Shown here piece after piece: positions 7,480 through 15,833 of a stretch of 64,000 nt of DNA; position 1 is the first letter of the stretch; every line of letters starts with the position of its first letter. The notes under the pieces are model-generated. The model was not told the DNA's origin. It searched no databases and was given only the letters and a program-made list of their open reading frames with translations. This DNA comes from Myxococcales bacterium (GTDB taxonomy: Bacteria; Myxococcota; Polyangia; Polyangiales; Polyangiaceae), in the NCBI GenBank assembly GCA_003151595.1, contig PLXW01000077.1:24125-88124 (forward strand), read 5' to 3'. The translations under genes were made by a program, and so were the position numbers.

Positions 7480-8988
7480 ATGGCACTCCGTCAATACGAC
7501 GTCGTTCTCGCCGACGGTCGATTCCGCATCGTCCTCACTGATCGCCGGCGCCTCTTCGCGGTGCTCGATGCGCCGGAGACCGCGCTTGGACCGCTCCGCG
7601 TCGCCTTCGAGATCGATCGACGCTCCGCGAGTGAGCGTACACAGCACGTCGTCAGCGGCGCGCCCGAGTCCAGCCGAAATGGAGTGCTGCCTGGTGAACA
7701 AGCGTTCGAGACGGCATCGACGCTCGCTCCAAGGATCGCGCCTCCCGCCTTTGCGCTCCTGAACGACTCGGCGACGCGCGGCGCGAAGATCCTTCACGCT
7801 CAGATACCGCGTCTCCCGGCCTCGGCACGAGGGCCCATCGAGGCCGCCGCGAGGATCGTCCTGCGCGCGCGCCTCGGCGATCTCGCAGCCAAGCGATTCA
7901 TTCAACGTGTCCTCGCGGGAGTTCGCACCGACTCCGGGGAAGCGCACGCCCTTCGAAGTGCGTTGATCGAAGGCCACCGCTTAGTCCTGGAGATGATCGG
8001 AACGAACACCGATCCATTCCGTCGATTCACCGGAGTCCTAGAGCGCGGCGACTTTCACGCCGTGCGGTCGCTGGTTGCGGACGGCTCGACGAGAGCGCAG
8101 GAGCGTGAACGCGAAACCGTCGACGACTTCGTCAAGCTGTTCGCCGAGGCTGCGCAGGCTCCCGCGTATGACGACGGCGACCTGGCTGACGATGGCGACG
8201 AAGTGTCCGGTCTTCCCGCCGTGCGTGGCCCGTCGACCACAGTCGGATTCGGCGTTGGAGGCGCCATTGGAATAGCGGCCGAAGCGGCGAGCGGGAACGT
8301 GGCAGGTGCGGCCGCTGACACCGGCAGCGCTCTTGGAGGAAACCTCGCCAAGGGCGCAGCGATCGGGAGCGCGATCGGGAGCGTGATTCCTGGCCTTGGA
8401 ACGGCCATCGGTGGCGCGGTGGGCGCCGTCATCGGGGGCATCGGCTCGCTCTTCGGTCATCACCACCACGGACCGCTCGACTACGAGCGCATGTCCGGCG
8501 GTCTCGGCACGAAGATGGCTCGACACATCGCCGAGAAGATTCGGTCGGCGCCTCGGTGGCAGGCGCACTTCCAAGCCATCTATCGGCACCTCCCCGCGGG
8601 CACCGCGAACGTGAAGGGGCTCGGCGATCTCGTCGCTCACGAACTCTTCCCGCACGACGAGTACGGCAAGGACGCGACGACGGGGCACGCGGACGGACTC
8701 GCCGAGTGGTTCGCAGAACAACCCGATTGGGAGACGCTCCTGCATTCGAACGGCGTTCCACCCGGCGATCGGCATCAACTCGAAGCACGCATCCACGCTG
8801 CGAAGAACCGGCGCGACGACGCACGAAAAGCATGGGACGCGCTTCAGCACCGCGCGCCGCGGACGAGTGTCGCGCCTCCTCGTCCGCCGCCCGCTCAGCC
8901 CGAGCTCTTGTCGACGTGGGAACCCATCGCCGCGCTCCCCGTCACGACGGGCTGCGCTTGCGACCCGGAGCCGGGGGGTGCGTCGTGA
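7480..8988 (+). CDS. Cassette protein 5: large protein with glycine-zipper membrane segment
   Basis: A 502-residue protein of unknown function. Residues 1-240 look globular. Residues about 248-325 are a Gly/Ala-rich hydrophobic stretch with repeated GxxxG steps (such as GAAIGSAIGSVIPGLG and GGAVGAVIGGIGSLFG) ending in a run of four His. Residues 330-470 are helical and charged. Glycine zippers of this kind occur in phage membrane-piercing or injection proteins and in pore formers. The start lies 3 bases after the LysM gene, and the end overlaps the next start in GTGA. Confidence 0.72.
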   Translation: MALRQYDVVLADGRFRIVLTDRRRLFAVLDAPETALGPLRVAFEIDRRSASERTQHVVSGAPESSRNGVLPGEQAFETASTLAPRIAPPAFALLNDSATRGAKILHAQIPRLPASARGPIEAAARIVLRARLGDLAAKRFIQRVLAGVRTDSGEAHALRSALIEGHRLVLEMIGTNTDPFRRFTGVLERGDFHAVRSLVADGSTRAQERERETVDDFVKLFAEAAQAPAYDDGDLADDGDEVSGLPAVRGPSTTVGFGVGGAIGIAAEAASGNVAGAAADTGSALGGNLAKGAAIGSAIGSVIPGLGTAIGGAVGAVIGGIGSLFGHHHHGPLDYERMSGGLGTKMARHIAEKIRSAPRWQAHFQAIYRHLPAGTANVKGLGDLVAHELFPHDEYGKDATTGHADGLAEWFAEQPDWETLLHSNGVPPGDRHQLEARIHAAKNRRDDARKAWDALQHRAPRTSVAPPRPPPAQPELLSTWEPIAALPVTTGCACDPEPGGAS

Positions 8989-9695
8989 GGGCCGGGTCGA
9001 TCGCAGCTCCTTTCGCGACCCGCCGCACTCGTGACGTGAATCACGGTGACCGCACCGTGCTTCGCGGCGGCGAACCCAAGACGCTCGCGTGGATCAGCGT
9101 CGATACGTCGCAGGCGTTCACCGTGTACGCGACGGCCCGCCTCGATCCGCCGACCGCGAACGTCGTCCCCATCGTGACGATCGAGTGGGGCCATGGCGGT
9201 GCGTCACTCCTCGGCGAGTATGCCGTGATCAAGCGCCTACGCGTCCCCGTCGTCGCGAGCATGGTGAAGCTCTCGGGACGTCTCGTGGATGCGGCGACGG
9301 GGAAGGCGGCGCCGAACAGCGTTTCGGGAGAGATCGCCGCTGCGATTGCGCCAGGGAGCGACGGTCAGACGCTCCGCGCGACCTGGTGGATCGCCCAGAG
9401 TGGCGCCGAGGGACTCGCCGCGCGCGGACAACAGCGCGTGCTCACGCTCGATGGGTACAACGCGGGCACCGCGCCAGCGTGGATCATGGTCTTCGACGAC
9501 ACCGCGCGACCTGCGGATGGAACGCCGCCCGTCATGGCGCGGCCCGCGGCGACGTACCCCCGGACGTTTCGCATGCGGCGCTTCGACACGCGCGGGTTCA
9601 TGCGCGGCGTGTACTGGGCCGCGAGTTCGACGCCGCTCCTTCTCACCTTCGATCCGAGCGCCTCGCTGCGCATCGATACGGAGTTGCTCGCATGA
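8985..9695 (+). CDS. Cassette protein 6: beta-rich protein
   Basis: A 236-residue protein starting at the GTG that overlaps the preceding stop. The sequence alternates hydrophobic and polar residues throughout (for example FTVYATARLD, VVPIVTIEWGHGG and GVYWAASSTPLLLTF), as in beta sandwiches, and has no obvious catalytic motif. No family was recognised. Its position between a membrane-segment protein and a wall hydrolase, and its predicted fold, make a spike, coat or baseplate-like role plausible, but this is inference. Confidence 0.68.
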   Translation: MRAGSIAAPFATRRTRDVNHGDRTVLRGGEPKTLAWISVDTSQAFTVYATARLDPPTANVVPIVTIEWGHGGASLLGEYAVIKRLRVPVVASMVKLSGRLVDAATGKAAPNSVSGEIAAAIAPGSDGQTLRATWWIAQSGAEGLAARGQQRVLTLDGYNAGTAPAWIMVFDDTARPADGTPPVMARPAATYPRTFRMRRFDTRGFMRGVYWAASSTPLLLTFDPSASLRIDTELLA

Positions 9696-10420
9696 GTCCC
9701 GAAGACACCGCGCGCTACCAGCGAAAGGCTGCCGTCGTCGTGGCGGCATGGCAGCGAGTCCTCAGTGAAGCGCCGACGCGTCACGCGCTCATCCTCGCGA
9801 TGGGCGTCGCCGACTTCGAGACGCGCCTCGGCGATGCCGGCGGCACCTGGCGCGGCGAACACAATTGGGGCGCGATCCACAAGCGCGCCGTCACCTCCGA
9901 CGAGCTCGCGATCCTCCTCGGCCACGGGGTCTATCCGACGGGCGACGACGCGCTCCGCACCGCGCGCGGCCTCCTCACCGCGGGTCCGAACGAGGCGCTG
10001 CACATCGACAAGAGCGCGATCGGTCCGTACTTCGCTTGGTTCTGGGCGTTCGACAACGATGTCGACGGCGCCGCGAAGTACCTGGAGATCCTCGTTCGGA
10101 ACCGGACGCCGGTTCGCGCGATCCTCGACACGGCGTCACCGACCGAGCTCGCAGCGGCGCTCTACGTCACACGGTACTTCGAAGGTACGAGCAAGGATGC
10201 GCGGCAGAACATTCGCGCATACGCGGCTCGCGTCGAGGAGCACGTCGCGCGGATCGAGAGCGCGCTCTTGGGCTGGCCGGCATCGTCGCCTCTTCCCGCG
10301 AGCGCGGTGAGTGCGAACGACCCTCCCGTCACCGAGTCGCGCCGGGGCGGCTCGGGATGGTGGATCGCGGCGGTCGGATTTGTCGGGCTGGGAGCGTTCT
10401 TCCTGGGGAGGCGACCGTGA
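9692..10420 (+). CDS. Cassette protein 7: glucosaminidase-like peptidoglycan hydrolase with C-terminal membrane anchor
   Basis: A 242-residue protein. The region around residues 28-60 (GVADFETRLGDAGGTW, then GEHNWGAI) has the Glu and the 'NWGAI' signature seen in lysozyme-fold and glucosaminidase enzymes, with the Glu of FETRLG a good catalytic acid. The last 20 residues (GWWIAAVGFVGLGAFFLG then RRP) form one transmembrane helix followed by a positive end, so the enzyme is probably tail-anchored. It overlaps both neighbours by 4 bases. A local wall-opening enzyme on a membrane or particle is the likely role. Confidence 0.75.
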   Translation: MSPEDTARYQRKAAVVVAAWQRVLSEAPTRHALILAMGVADFETRLGDAGGTWRGEHNWGAIHKRAVTSDELAILLGHGVYPTGDDALRTARGLLTAGPNEALHIDKSAIGPYFAWFWAFDNDVDGAAKYLEILVRNRTPVRAILDTASPTELAAALYVTRYFEGTSKDARQNIRAYAARVEEHVARIESALLGWPASSPLPASAVSANDPPVTESRRGGSGWWIAAVGFVGLGAFFLGRRP

Positions 10421-10638
10421 GAGCGCGGTTCCTCGAAGCCCTCTCTCAACCGATCGAAGACCTCAAGGTCGCCGCCGATCGTCTGGAGCGCTTTCACAAA
10501 CCTGTCGGGGTCCTGCGCGCGATCGAAGCCAAAGCGGACATGGCGGAGCGTGCACTCGAAACCGTGTCACTCGGTCTCGCGCTCGTCGAGCTCTACGCCC
10601 GCGCGGGCGAGCCGGAGGGCGGGGAGGGGGAGTCGTGA
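10417..10638 (+). CDS. Cassette protein 8: small helical protein
   Basis: A 73-residue, mostly helical protein (DLKVAADRLERFHKP, then ALETVSLGLALVELYARAG) with an amphipathic C-terminal half. It starts with GTG overlapping the preceding stop and ends in a GTGA overlap with the next gene. It has no recognisable family; the coupling in the run of overlapping genes is the main evidence that it is real. Confidence 0.6.
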   Translation: MRARFLEALSQPIEDLKVAADRLERFHKPVGVLRAIEAKADMAERALETVSLGLALVELYARAGEPEGGEGES

Positions 10639-11051
10639 GTTCGTGTGAAGCCTTCCTTCAATTCGTCACGCCGAGCGACGTGCGCTCTCTGAAGGGACGA
10701 CTCGACCCGTTCGTCGTCGCGCTCGACGCCGCTGTGTCGCAGTGCCCGAAGATCGATTCCTCCACACGCGCCGCGTGGACGGCGTTCTCAAAGTCGTGGC
10801 GCGACTACCTGAACGCCGAGGATCACTTCCTCACGGCCGGCGCCGAGTTCAACGCGGGGTGCGACTTCCAGGCGGCCATCGCGGGGTGGCAGCGGACGAT
10901 CGGGGCACTGGCGTGCGGAGTACCGGGGCCGTCGCTGCCCGACCCGCGCGCGCCCGGTGGCGACACGGCGACGACGAGCACTGTGCGCACCGTTGCAATT
11001 GCCGCCGGCGTCATCGCCGCCGCTCTGGTGGTGAGGAGCGTCGTCCGATGA
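10635..11051 (+). CDS. Cassette protein 9: helical protein with C-terminal transmembrane segment
   Basis: A 138-residue protein. Residues 1-95 are helical with three spread Cys. After a Pro/Gly-rich linker the C-terminus (VAIAAGVIAAALVVRSVVR) is a single hydrophobic helix, giving a tail-anchored layout like that of the glucosaminidase two genes upstream. It starts at GTG in a GTGA overlap and ends in an ATGA overlap. Function unknown; a small membrane component of the same complex is inferred. Confidence 0.65.
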   Translation: MSSCEAFLQFVTPSDVRSLKGRLDPFVVALDAAVSQCPKIDSSTRAAWTAFSKSWRDYLNAEDHFLTAGAEFNAGCDFQAAIAGWQRTIGALACGVPGPSLPDPRAPGGDTATTSTVRTVAIAAGVIAAALVVRSVVR

Positions 11052-11977
11052 ATACTGCGCTCCTCCCCGATCACATCGACCTCGGCGACTGGCTCCGAAA
11101 CCAGGCGCGCGAGGGGTGCGTGCGGATTCAGCTTCGCCAACGCATCCAAGAAGTCGAACAGCAGGTCCGCGAATGGCTGCTCGATCCCACGACCGACACC
11201 GATGCTCTCGCGGAAATCATCCGCGCCAAGATGAACGACGAAGCTCGGCAGCTTCGCGGCCCCACGCTCTTCGGGCTCTTCTCCTTCCAGCCAAACCGCA
11301 CGATGCACCACGATCGGGTGACGCGGCGGATCGACGGAATGGGCGGGCACTCCGATGCGCTGATCGGTGAGACAGAGGCGGCGGACTCACGCGGCATCGT
11401 CTCGCAGATGATGCGGCACAACGAAGCGTCGGCGCGGATTGCGCTCGGCCAAACACTCGAAATCGTCGAGCACTACAAGTCGATCACGAAGGCATCCGGC
11501 GAGCGCGTCACAGCGCTCGAAGAGAAGCAGATGCAGGTCATCGATCTCTTCGAGAAGCTCATCTCTCTTCAGCACGAGCGGGATCTCGAAATGATCCGCG
11601 AGCGACGGAGCGACAAGAAGCACGACTTCGTGCGCGAGAAGCTCGACATGCTCACGCCGGTTCTCATGTCGAAGGTGCTCGGCGCGGGCCAGGCGAAGGG
11701 GACCGGGAGCCCGATGGGGGAGGAACTCCTTCGGCAGTTCCTCAAGTCGCTCAGTCCCGATCAGTACCGCGCGATCTGGTCGGCGCTCTCACCCGAGCAG
11801 GCCGTGACGATGATCGAGCTCTACGACCGCTACGGCTCACAGGAGCTCGCGCGCGAGAAGAGCGCGAACGGAACGGGCCCGAGCGCTCCGCAGCCGCAGC
11901 CGCCGGAAGAAGCGAACGAATCGAACGCGCCCGCCGCGGACGGCGAGGCGCCCATGAAGGAAGAGAAGGACAAATGA
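11048..11977 (+). CDS. Cassette protein 10: coiled-coil protein
   Basis: A 309-residue protein of unknown function. The middle (about residues 115-215) is long charged helix likely to form a coiled coil (for example GERVTALEEKQMQVIDLFEK). Residues 60-90 contain LFGLFSFQPNRTMHHDR, closely matching a segment in the later paralogue at 12240 (GLYGLFVYRPGQRIHSDR), so the two share a domain. The tail is Pro/Glu/Lys-rich and disordered. The start is the ATG overlapping the previous stop; the open frame further upstream is out-of-frame background. Confidence 0.72.
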   Translation: MNTALLPDHIDLGDWLRNQAREGCVRIQLRQRIQEVEQQVREWLLDPTTDTDALAEIIRAKMNDEARQLRGPTLFGLFSFQPNRTMHHDRVTRRIDGMGGHSDALIGETEAADSRGIVSQMMRHNEASARIALGQTLEIVEHYKSITKASGERVTALEEKQMQVIDLFEKLISLQHERDLEMIRERRSDKKHDFVREKLDMLTPVLMSKVLGAGQAKGTGSPMGEELLRQFLKSLSPDQYRAIWSALSPEQAVTMIELYDRYGSQELAREKSANGTGPSAPQPQPPEEANESNAPAADGEAPMKEEKDK

Positions 11978-12243
11978 ATCCGAAGTCGAAGAAGGTTCTC
12001 GCGGAGCAAGGGTCGCAGGTCACGCAGGCGTTGAAGTGGGTCGGAGAGGCGATCTTCGGCGACACCGACGACGTCCTCGACGACATGGCGGCCAAGAGCG
12101 AGGCGAAGGCGCCGCCACGGCGCGAGCTCCCCAAGCCGCGCGTCGCAGTGACCGCGCGTCCTGTGTCGATCAAGCCCGCCCCGAAGACGCTTCCCGAGGT
12201 GATCGATGTCGAGGCCTTCCTCGATGACGAGGACGACGAATGA
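11974..12243 (+). CDS. Cassette protein 11: small charged protein
   Basis: An 89-residue protein: a basic start, an amphipathic helix (VTQALKWVGEAIFG), a Pro/Lys linker and a strongly acidic end (DVEAFLDDEDDE). The layout recalls small scaffold or adaptor proteins, but nothing more specific can be said. Four-base overlaps join it to both neighbours. Confidence 0.6.
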   Translation: MNPKSKKVLAEQGSQVTQALKWVGEAIFGDTDDVLDDMAAKSEAKAPPRRELPKPRVAVTARPVSIKPAPKTLPEVIDVEAFLDDEDDE

Positions 12244-13400
12244 ACGCCAAGGCCAGCTCCGACGGGAGCATCGAGTCGGACGTCGACCGCGCGCAGCGCG
12301 AGACGTCGCACGCGAAGCTTCGGCTCCTGCGAGTGCAGCTTCGCGCCGCGAACGTCGCGAGGGGGAACGCCGTCACGGAGATGCGTATGTGGTGCCGCGC
12401 GGCGCGTCGTCTCGCGCATGAGCGCGATCGGCTGCGCGCCTTCGTGGCGCTCGTCGCCGACACCGATGGTGCGCGGCAAGCGGCACGCGAAGCGCTCCTC
12501 GCCCGCAAGGAGCTGATCGAGCGAGCCTCCGATGACCTCTACGAGCGGGCGCGCGCCGAATTGGCCTCCGAATGGATGTACAAAGAGCAGCTCCAACGGC
12601 TCGAACGGGATCATCGTCAGCAACGTCGCCATGTGGCCGACGGAGTCGGAGCCTCTCGCCGCGACGAATCGGACGATGACGTGCGGGCGAGCGTACCTGC
12701 GAAGCTCGTGCCCTTCTTCGAGCAGGTGAGAGGGGAGCTTTGTGGTTCCACGGGAGAGTCCCGGACCGAGGCGTTCCTCCGTTTCTCGGAGGCGCATCCC
12801 GAGCGCGTGCTCGCGTCCATCGACGGCTCCTTCGATGCGCGCATCGCGGATCTCGAGGCTCGCTCGAAGGAGATCACGACCGCGCTCCGTCGGCGCGATC
12901 GAACCACCCAGGAGTGGGAGAACGCCAACTGGATACGTTCCGCGCTGCGTGAAGGGTGCTCGCGTCTGAGGTTGGTCCAAAAACTGGCCGGCGATCCCGG
13001 CGCCGAGATCTTGATCCACGAGTGGCCCCTTGCGAACGACGGCGACGTCGACGTGATCGTCGACGCGCTCTCTCGAAAGGGAAGACTCCGCGAGCCCGGC
13101 CTCTACGGACTGTTCGTCTATCGGCCGGGCCAACGAATCCATTCCGATCGAAAGACCCTGCGTGTCGACGCCGCCTCGCCTCGACGAGCGGCCCCGATGC
13201 GTTCACGCGGTCGGCCATTCAGTCTCGCCAGAGCGCTACGCTACGCCGAGGCTAACGCGAAGGTCACGGTCGAGCAGTCGATCGCGCTCATCGAGACGTA
13301 CCGAGAGATCATTCAGGAACGTGACGCGCGGATCGCGGTGCTCGAACGGCGGCACCTCCACGTGGTTCCAAGTCCGAGTGACGGCGAGAAGAAGCCGTGA
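12240..13400 (+). CDS. Cassette protein 12: first of four SRTEAFL-family paralogues
   Basis: A 386-residue protein. An N-terminal Arg/Ala-rich coiled coil (to about residue 140) is followed by the shared core DDDVRASVPAKLVPFFEQVR and then SRTEAFLRFSEAHPERVL (about 143-205). Its C-terminal half has LREGCSRLRLVQKL and GLYGLFVYRPGQRIHSDR, matching cassette protein 10, so it joins two families of the cassette. The basic coil suggests nucleic-acid binding. No catalytic motif is visible. Confidence 0.72.
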   Translation: MNAKASSDGSIESDVDRAQRETSHAKLRLLRVQLRAANVARGNAVTEMRMWCRAARRLAHERDRLRAFVALVADTDGARQAAREALLARKELIERASDDLYERARAELASEWMYKEQLQRLERDHRQQRRHVADGVGASRRDESDDDVRASVPAKLVPFFEQVRGELCGSTGESRTEAFLRFSEAHPERVLASIDGSFDARIADLEARSKEITTALRRRDRTTQEWENANWIRSALREGCSRLRLVQKLAGDPGAEILIHEWPLANDGDVDVIVDALSRKGRLREPGLYGLFVYRPGQRIHSDRKTLRVDAASPRRAAPMRSRGRPFSLARALRYAEANAKVTVEQSIALIETYREIIQERDARIAVLERRHLHVVPSPSDGEKKP

Positions 13401-14125
13401 CTCGCGCGACGAAACACGAGGACCGCGACGCGCGGCGCGCTCGTACCGCGTTGAAGCGCGACATCGAGCGCGATCACCGAAAGAAGGCGCACGGCAAGCT
13501 CATGTCGCTGCGCGAGCAGCTTCGCGCCGCGCGGCTCGCGCGACGCAATGCACTCGGCGACGTTACGTCCAAGTGCCGCACCGAGCGGCTCGCCGTTCGG
13601 GAGCGCACGCGTATGGAGCGCCTGCGCGCGCTCGAAGCACTTCGATTGGCGCTCCACGCCGAGCGCCAGGCTGCGCGCGACGCGTGCTCGCTCCGTAAGG
13701 ACGAGGCGAAGAAGGCGACGAGCGACGCGATCGAGCGCGCCCGCGGCGAACTCCTCGCCGAGCGGACGTACCAGGAGGATCTCCGCCGCATCGAGCACGG
13801 CAATCGCGAACGCCGTCGCGGGGTGCACCGCGCGTCAGCTTCGGAACGCCGCGCTGAATCCGACGACGAGGTGCGCGCGAATGTGCCGATGGAACTCGTC
13901 GCGCTCTTCGAGAAGGTCAGGCGCGGTATTCGCGCGACGGCGCGCGAGTCGAGGACCGAAGCGTTCTTGAAGTACGCCGAAGAGCACGCCGATGAGGTGC
14001 TCAGCGCCATCGACGACCAGACGGACGCCGTCATCCGCGACCTCGAACGCCAGGAGCGCGAGGCCGCGCGTCACTACCGCCGTCGCACATTCACCACCGC
14101 GGAGGTCGCGGGGGTGCCGTTCTGA
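13397..14125 (+). CDS. Cassette protein 13: second SRTEAFL-family paralogue
   Basis: A 242-residue protein starting with GTG inside the stop of the previous gene. Residues 1-150 are Arg/Ala/Glu-rich coiled coil. The shared core follows (SDDEVRANVPMELVALFEKV, then SRTEAFLKYAEEHADEVL, about 155-220). It is the shortest of the four paralogues and lacks any extra C-terminal domain, so it shows the minimal family unit. Function unknown. Confidence 0.7.
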   Translation: MTRATKHEDRDARRARTALKRDIERDHRKKAHGKLMSLREQLRAARLARRNALGDVTSKCRTERLAVRERTRMERLRALEALRLALHAERQAARDACSLRKDEAKKATSDAIERARGELLAERTYQEDLRRIEHGNRERRRGVHRASASERRAESDDEVRANVPMELVALFEKVRRGIRATARESRTEAFLKYAEEHADEVLSAIDDQTDAVIRDLERQEREAARHYRRRTFTTAEVAGVPF

Positions 14126-14142
14126 AGAAAGGAAGAAAGACC

Positions 14143-14469
14143 ATGAAGAAGCAATCCCATCATCACTATCCGAAGACGCTCATCGACCTTCAGCACTTGG
14201 AAGGGGGCATCTACGGCAATCTGACGTTCGTAGCCCTCGATCACGAGAGACTCGAAATTCGGCTCGGTAGCGACTTCGTTCAGGTGTCCCCGGATGTCGC
14301 GTCGGACATCGCCGAAGCGTGCGCGCGCTTTGCGGGAGGACCCTCCCCGGAGCTCGTCGTCGAGGTCGAGGAGGAAGAAGAGGAGCGGGACGTCGTCGTC
14401 GAAGTCGAGCGCGCCGAGCCAAGGCTCGCGCGGGCGCGGCGGCCCGCTCGTCGGCGTGCGGGAGTGTGA
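14143..14469 (+). CDS. Cassette protein 14: small acidic protein
   Basis: A 108-residue protein with a good ribosome binding site (GAAAGGAAGAAAG). Residues 1-65 look globular and partly beta (GNLTFVALDHERLEIRLG), then a Glu/Val-rich stretch and an Arg-rich end. The Lys-Lys-Gln-Ser-His-His-His start is unusual. No family was recognised. Confidence 0.62.
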   Translation: MKKQSHHHYPKTLIDLQHLEGGIYGNLTFVALDHERLEIRLGSDFVQVSPDVASDIAEACARFAGGPSPELVVEVEEEEEERDVVVEVERAEPRLARARRPARRRAGV

Positions 14470-14494
14470 GGCGTGGCGCGGAAAGGAGTGAATC

Positions 14495-15568
14495 GTGAAG
14501 ACGATCGGACCAATGCCAGCTTCCTCGACGGCGGACGGCGCCCGACGCACCCTCGGCGACGCACTCATTCTCGCCGGAGGGGTCGCGAAGGGAGCCTTTG
14601 CCGCAGGCGCGGTCTGCGCGCTCGCGGAGAGCACGCCACTTCGCGTGAGACGCATCGTCGCCACGAGCGCCGGGGCCCTCTCCGCCGTCTTCCTCGCTTC
14701 CGCGATTCGAGACGGACGCGAGCTCGCTGTCGCGGCGGCGGAGCTCGTGGCTTTGTGGCGATCGAAGGCGACTATCGCGGGAGCCTTCGAGCTGAGTGCG
14801 GGCGGCATCGCCTCGCGAACGGGGTTCTCGACGAGCCGCAAGCTCCTCGCCCTCATGCGTCAGTACGTTCGCCCCTCGCGTGGACGGCGTCCCGTCGAGC
14901 TTCGACTCGTCGTGACCAACGCGCGCGGCACGAGTACGCATGTGGGCGATCGCGCCGCGACGACGTTCGAGCACGTCGTTCGATTCAATGGCACGGCGTT
15001 CGATTCCGAAGAGGGGCTCGAACGTGTCTTTCGGGCCGCCTGCGCTTCCGCGGCGTTCCCGATCGCCTTCCAACCCGTCGACGTACGAATCGGGGCCGTC
15101 GACTCCCCCTGCTTTGATGGAGGGCTCGTCGACAATGCGCCGATCAAGCTCGCGGTCGACGATCCGTACGTCTCACGCGTCTTTCTGATCGCGCCTTACC
15201 CATTGCAGTACGACCCGCCCGCCGAGTTTCGTGGGGGGCCACTCCTCCTGCATCTCGCCGACGTTCTGGTGCAGGAGCGGCTCTATCGCGATCTGCGCGA
15301 GGCATACGCGACGAACGACGCGCTAATGCGCATCGCCGCGCTTGTCCCCGATCCGCGCGCGCGCGCCGTCCTGCTCGACGCGATCGGGTGGCGCGGGCGT
15401 CGGCCGATTGAGATCGTCGAGCTCCGTCCGCAGAGCGCACTCGCCGGCAATGCATTCGACGGGCTCTTTCGAGCGTCACTCCGCGACGCGTACATCGAGG
15501 CCGGAGCGGAAGCCGCGCATTCGTGGATTGACGAAGAGCATCGAGCGCTCGCGCGGAGCACTGGATGA
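14495..15568 (+). CDS. Cassette protein 15: patatin-like phospholipase
   Basis: A 357-residue serine lipid hydrolase. It has the oxyanion-hole loop GGVAKGAFAAGAV (about residues 28-40), the nucleophile Ser in ATSAGALSAVF (about 61) and the catalytic Asp in FDGGLVDNAPI (about 208), so the Ser-Asp dyad is complete. Patatins cleave acyl chains from phospholipids and are used as lysis or virulence factors and as defence effectors. In a cassette with wall hydrolases and membrane proteins, a role in opening lipid membranes is inferred. It has its own spacing of 25 and 43 bases. Confidence 0.85.
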   Translation: MKTIGPMPASSTADGARRTLGDALILAGGVAKGAFAAGAVCALAESTPLRVRRIVATSAGALSAVFLASAIRDGRELAVAAAELVALWRSKATIAGAFELSAGGIASRTGFSTSRKLLALMRQYVRPSRGRRPVELRLVVTNARGTSTHVGDRAATTFEHVVRFNGTAFDSEEGLERVFRAACASAAFPIAFQPVDVRIGAVDSPCFDGGLVDNAPIKLAVDDPYVSRVFLIAPYPLQYDPPAEFRGGPLLLHLADVLVQERLYRDLREAYATNDALMRIAALVPDPRARAVLLDAIGWRGRRPIEIVELRPQSALAGNAFDGLFRASLRDAYIEAGAEAAHSWIDEEHRALARSTG

Positions 15569-15611
15569 GCAACACGGCGCCTGCGCGTCGGGAAAGAACT
15601 GGAGAAAGGTC

Positions 15612-15824
15612 ATGAATGAAGTACCGGACAAATCAGCCATCAGTCAGATCGTCGAAGAGGCCGCGGACCTAGCGGCAAGGGCACTCGGGTGCTGCCTCGC
15701 TCAAGCGATCGAGTCGTACGTGCCGCGGCGCTACGCGGACGGAATGAAGGTGCGGATGGCGCTGGAGCTCCTCGGCGCCGTCGAGTCTCGTTTCCCGCGC
15801 CCTCGCTACGTGACCGAGCATTGA
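15612..15824 (+). CDS. Cassette protein 16: small helical protein
   Basis: A 70-residue protein preceded by GGAGAAAGGTC, a good ribosome binding site. It is Ala/Glu-rich and helical, with two adjacent Cys (ALGCCLAQAIESYVPRR), and has no known domain. It lies between the patatin gene and the third SRTEAFL-family gene. Confidence 0.6.
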   Translation: MNEVPDKSAISQIVEEAADLAARALGCCLAQAIESYVPRRYADGMKVRMALELLGAVESRFPRPRYVTEH

Positions 15825-15833
15825 GGGGGGGCC

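Noticed and set aside
10742..11977. A long form of cassette protein 10 starting at 10742
   Set aside because: The extra N-terminus overlaps protein 9 by 300 bases and has no protein-like pattern; the ATGA start at 11048 fits the operon.
14495..15568. A CBASS-type defence operon with patatin effector
   Set aside because: No cyclic-nucleotide synthase or accessory gene is next to the patatin gene.
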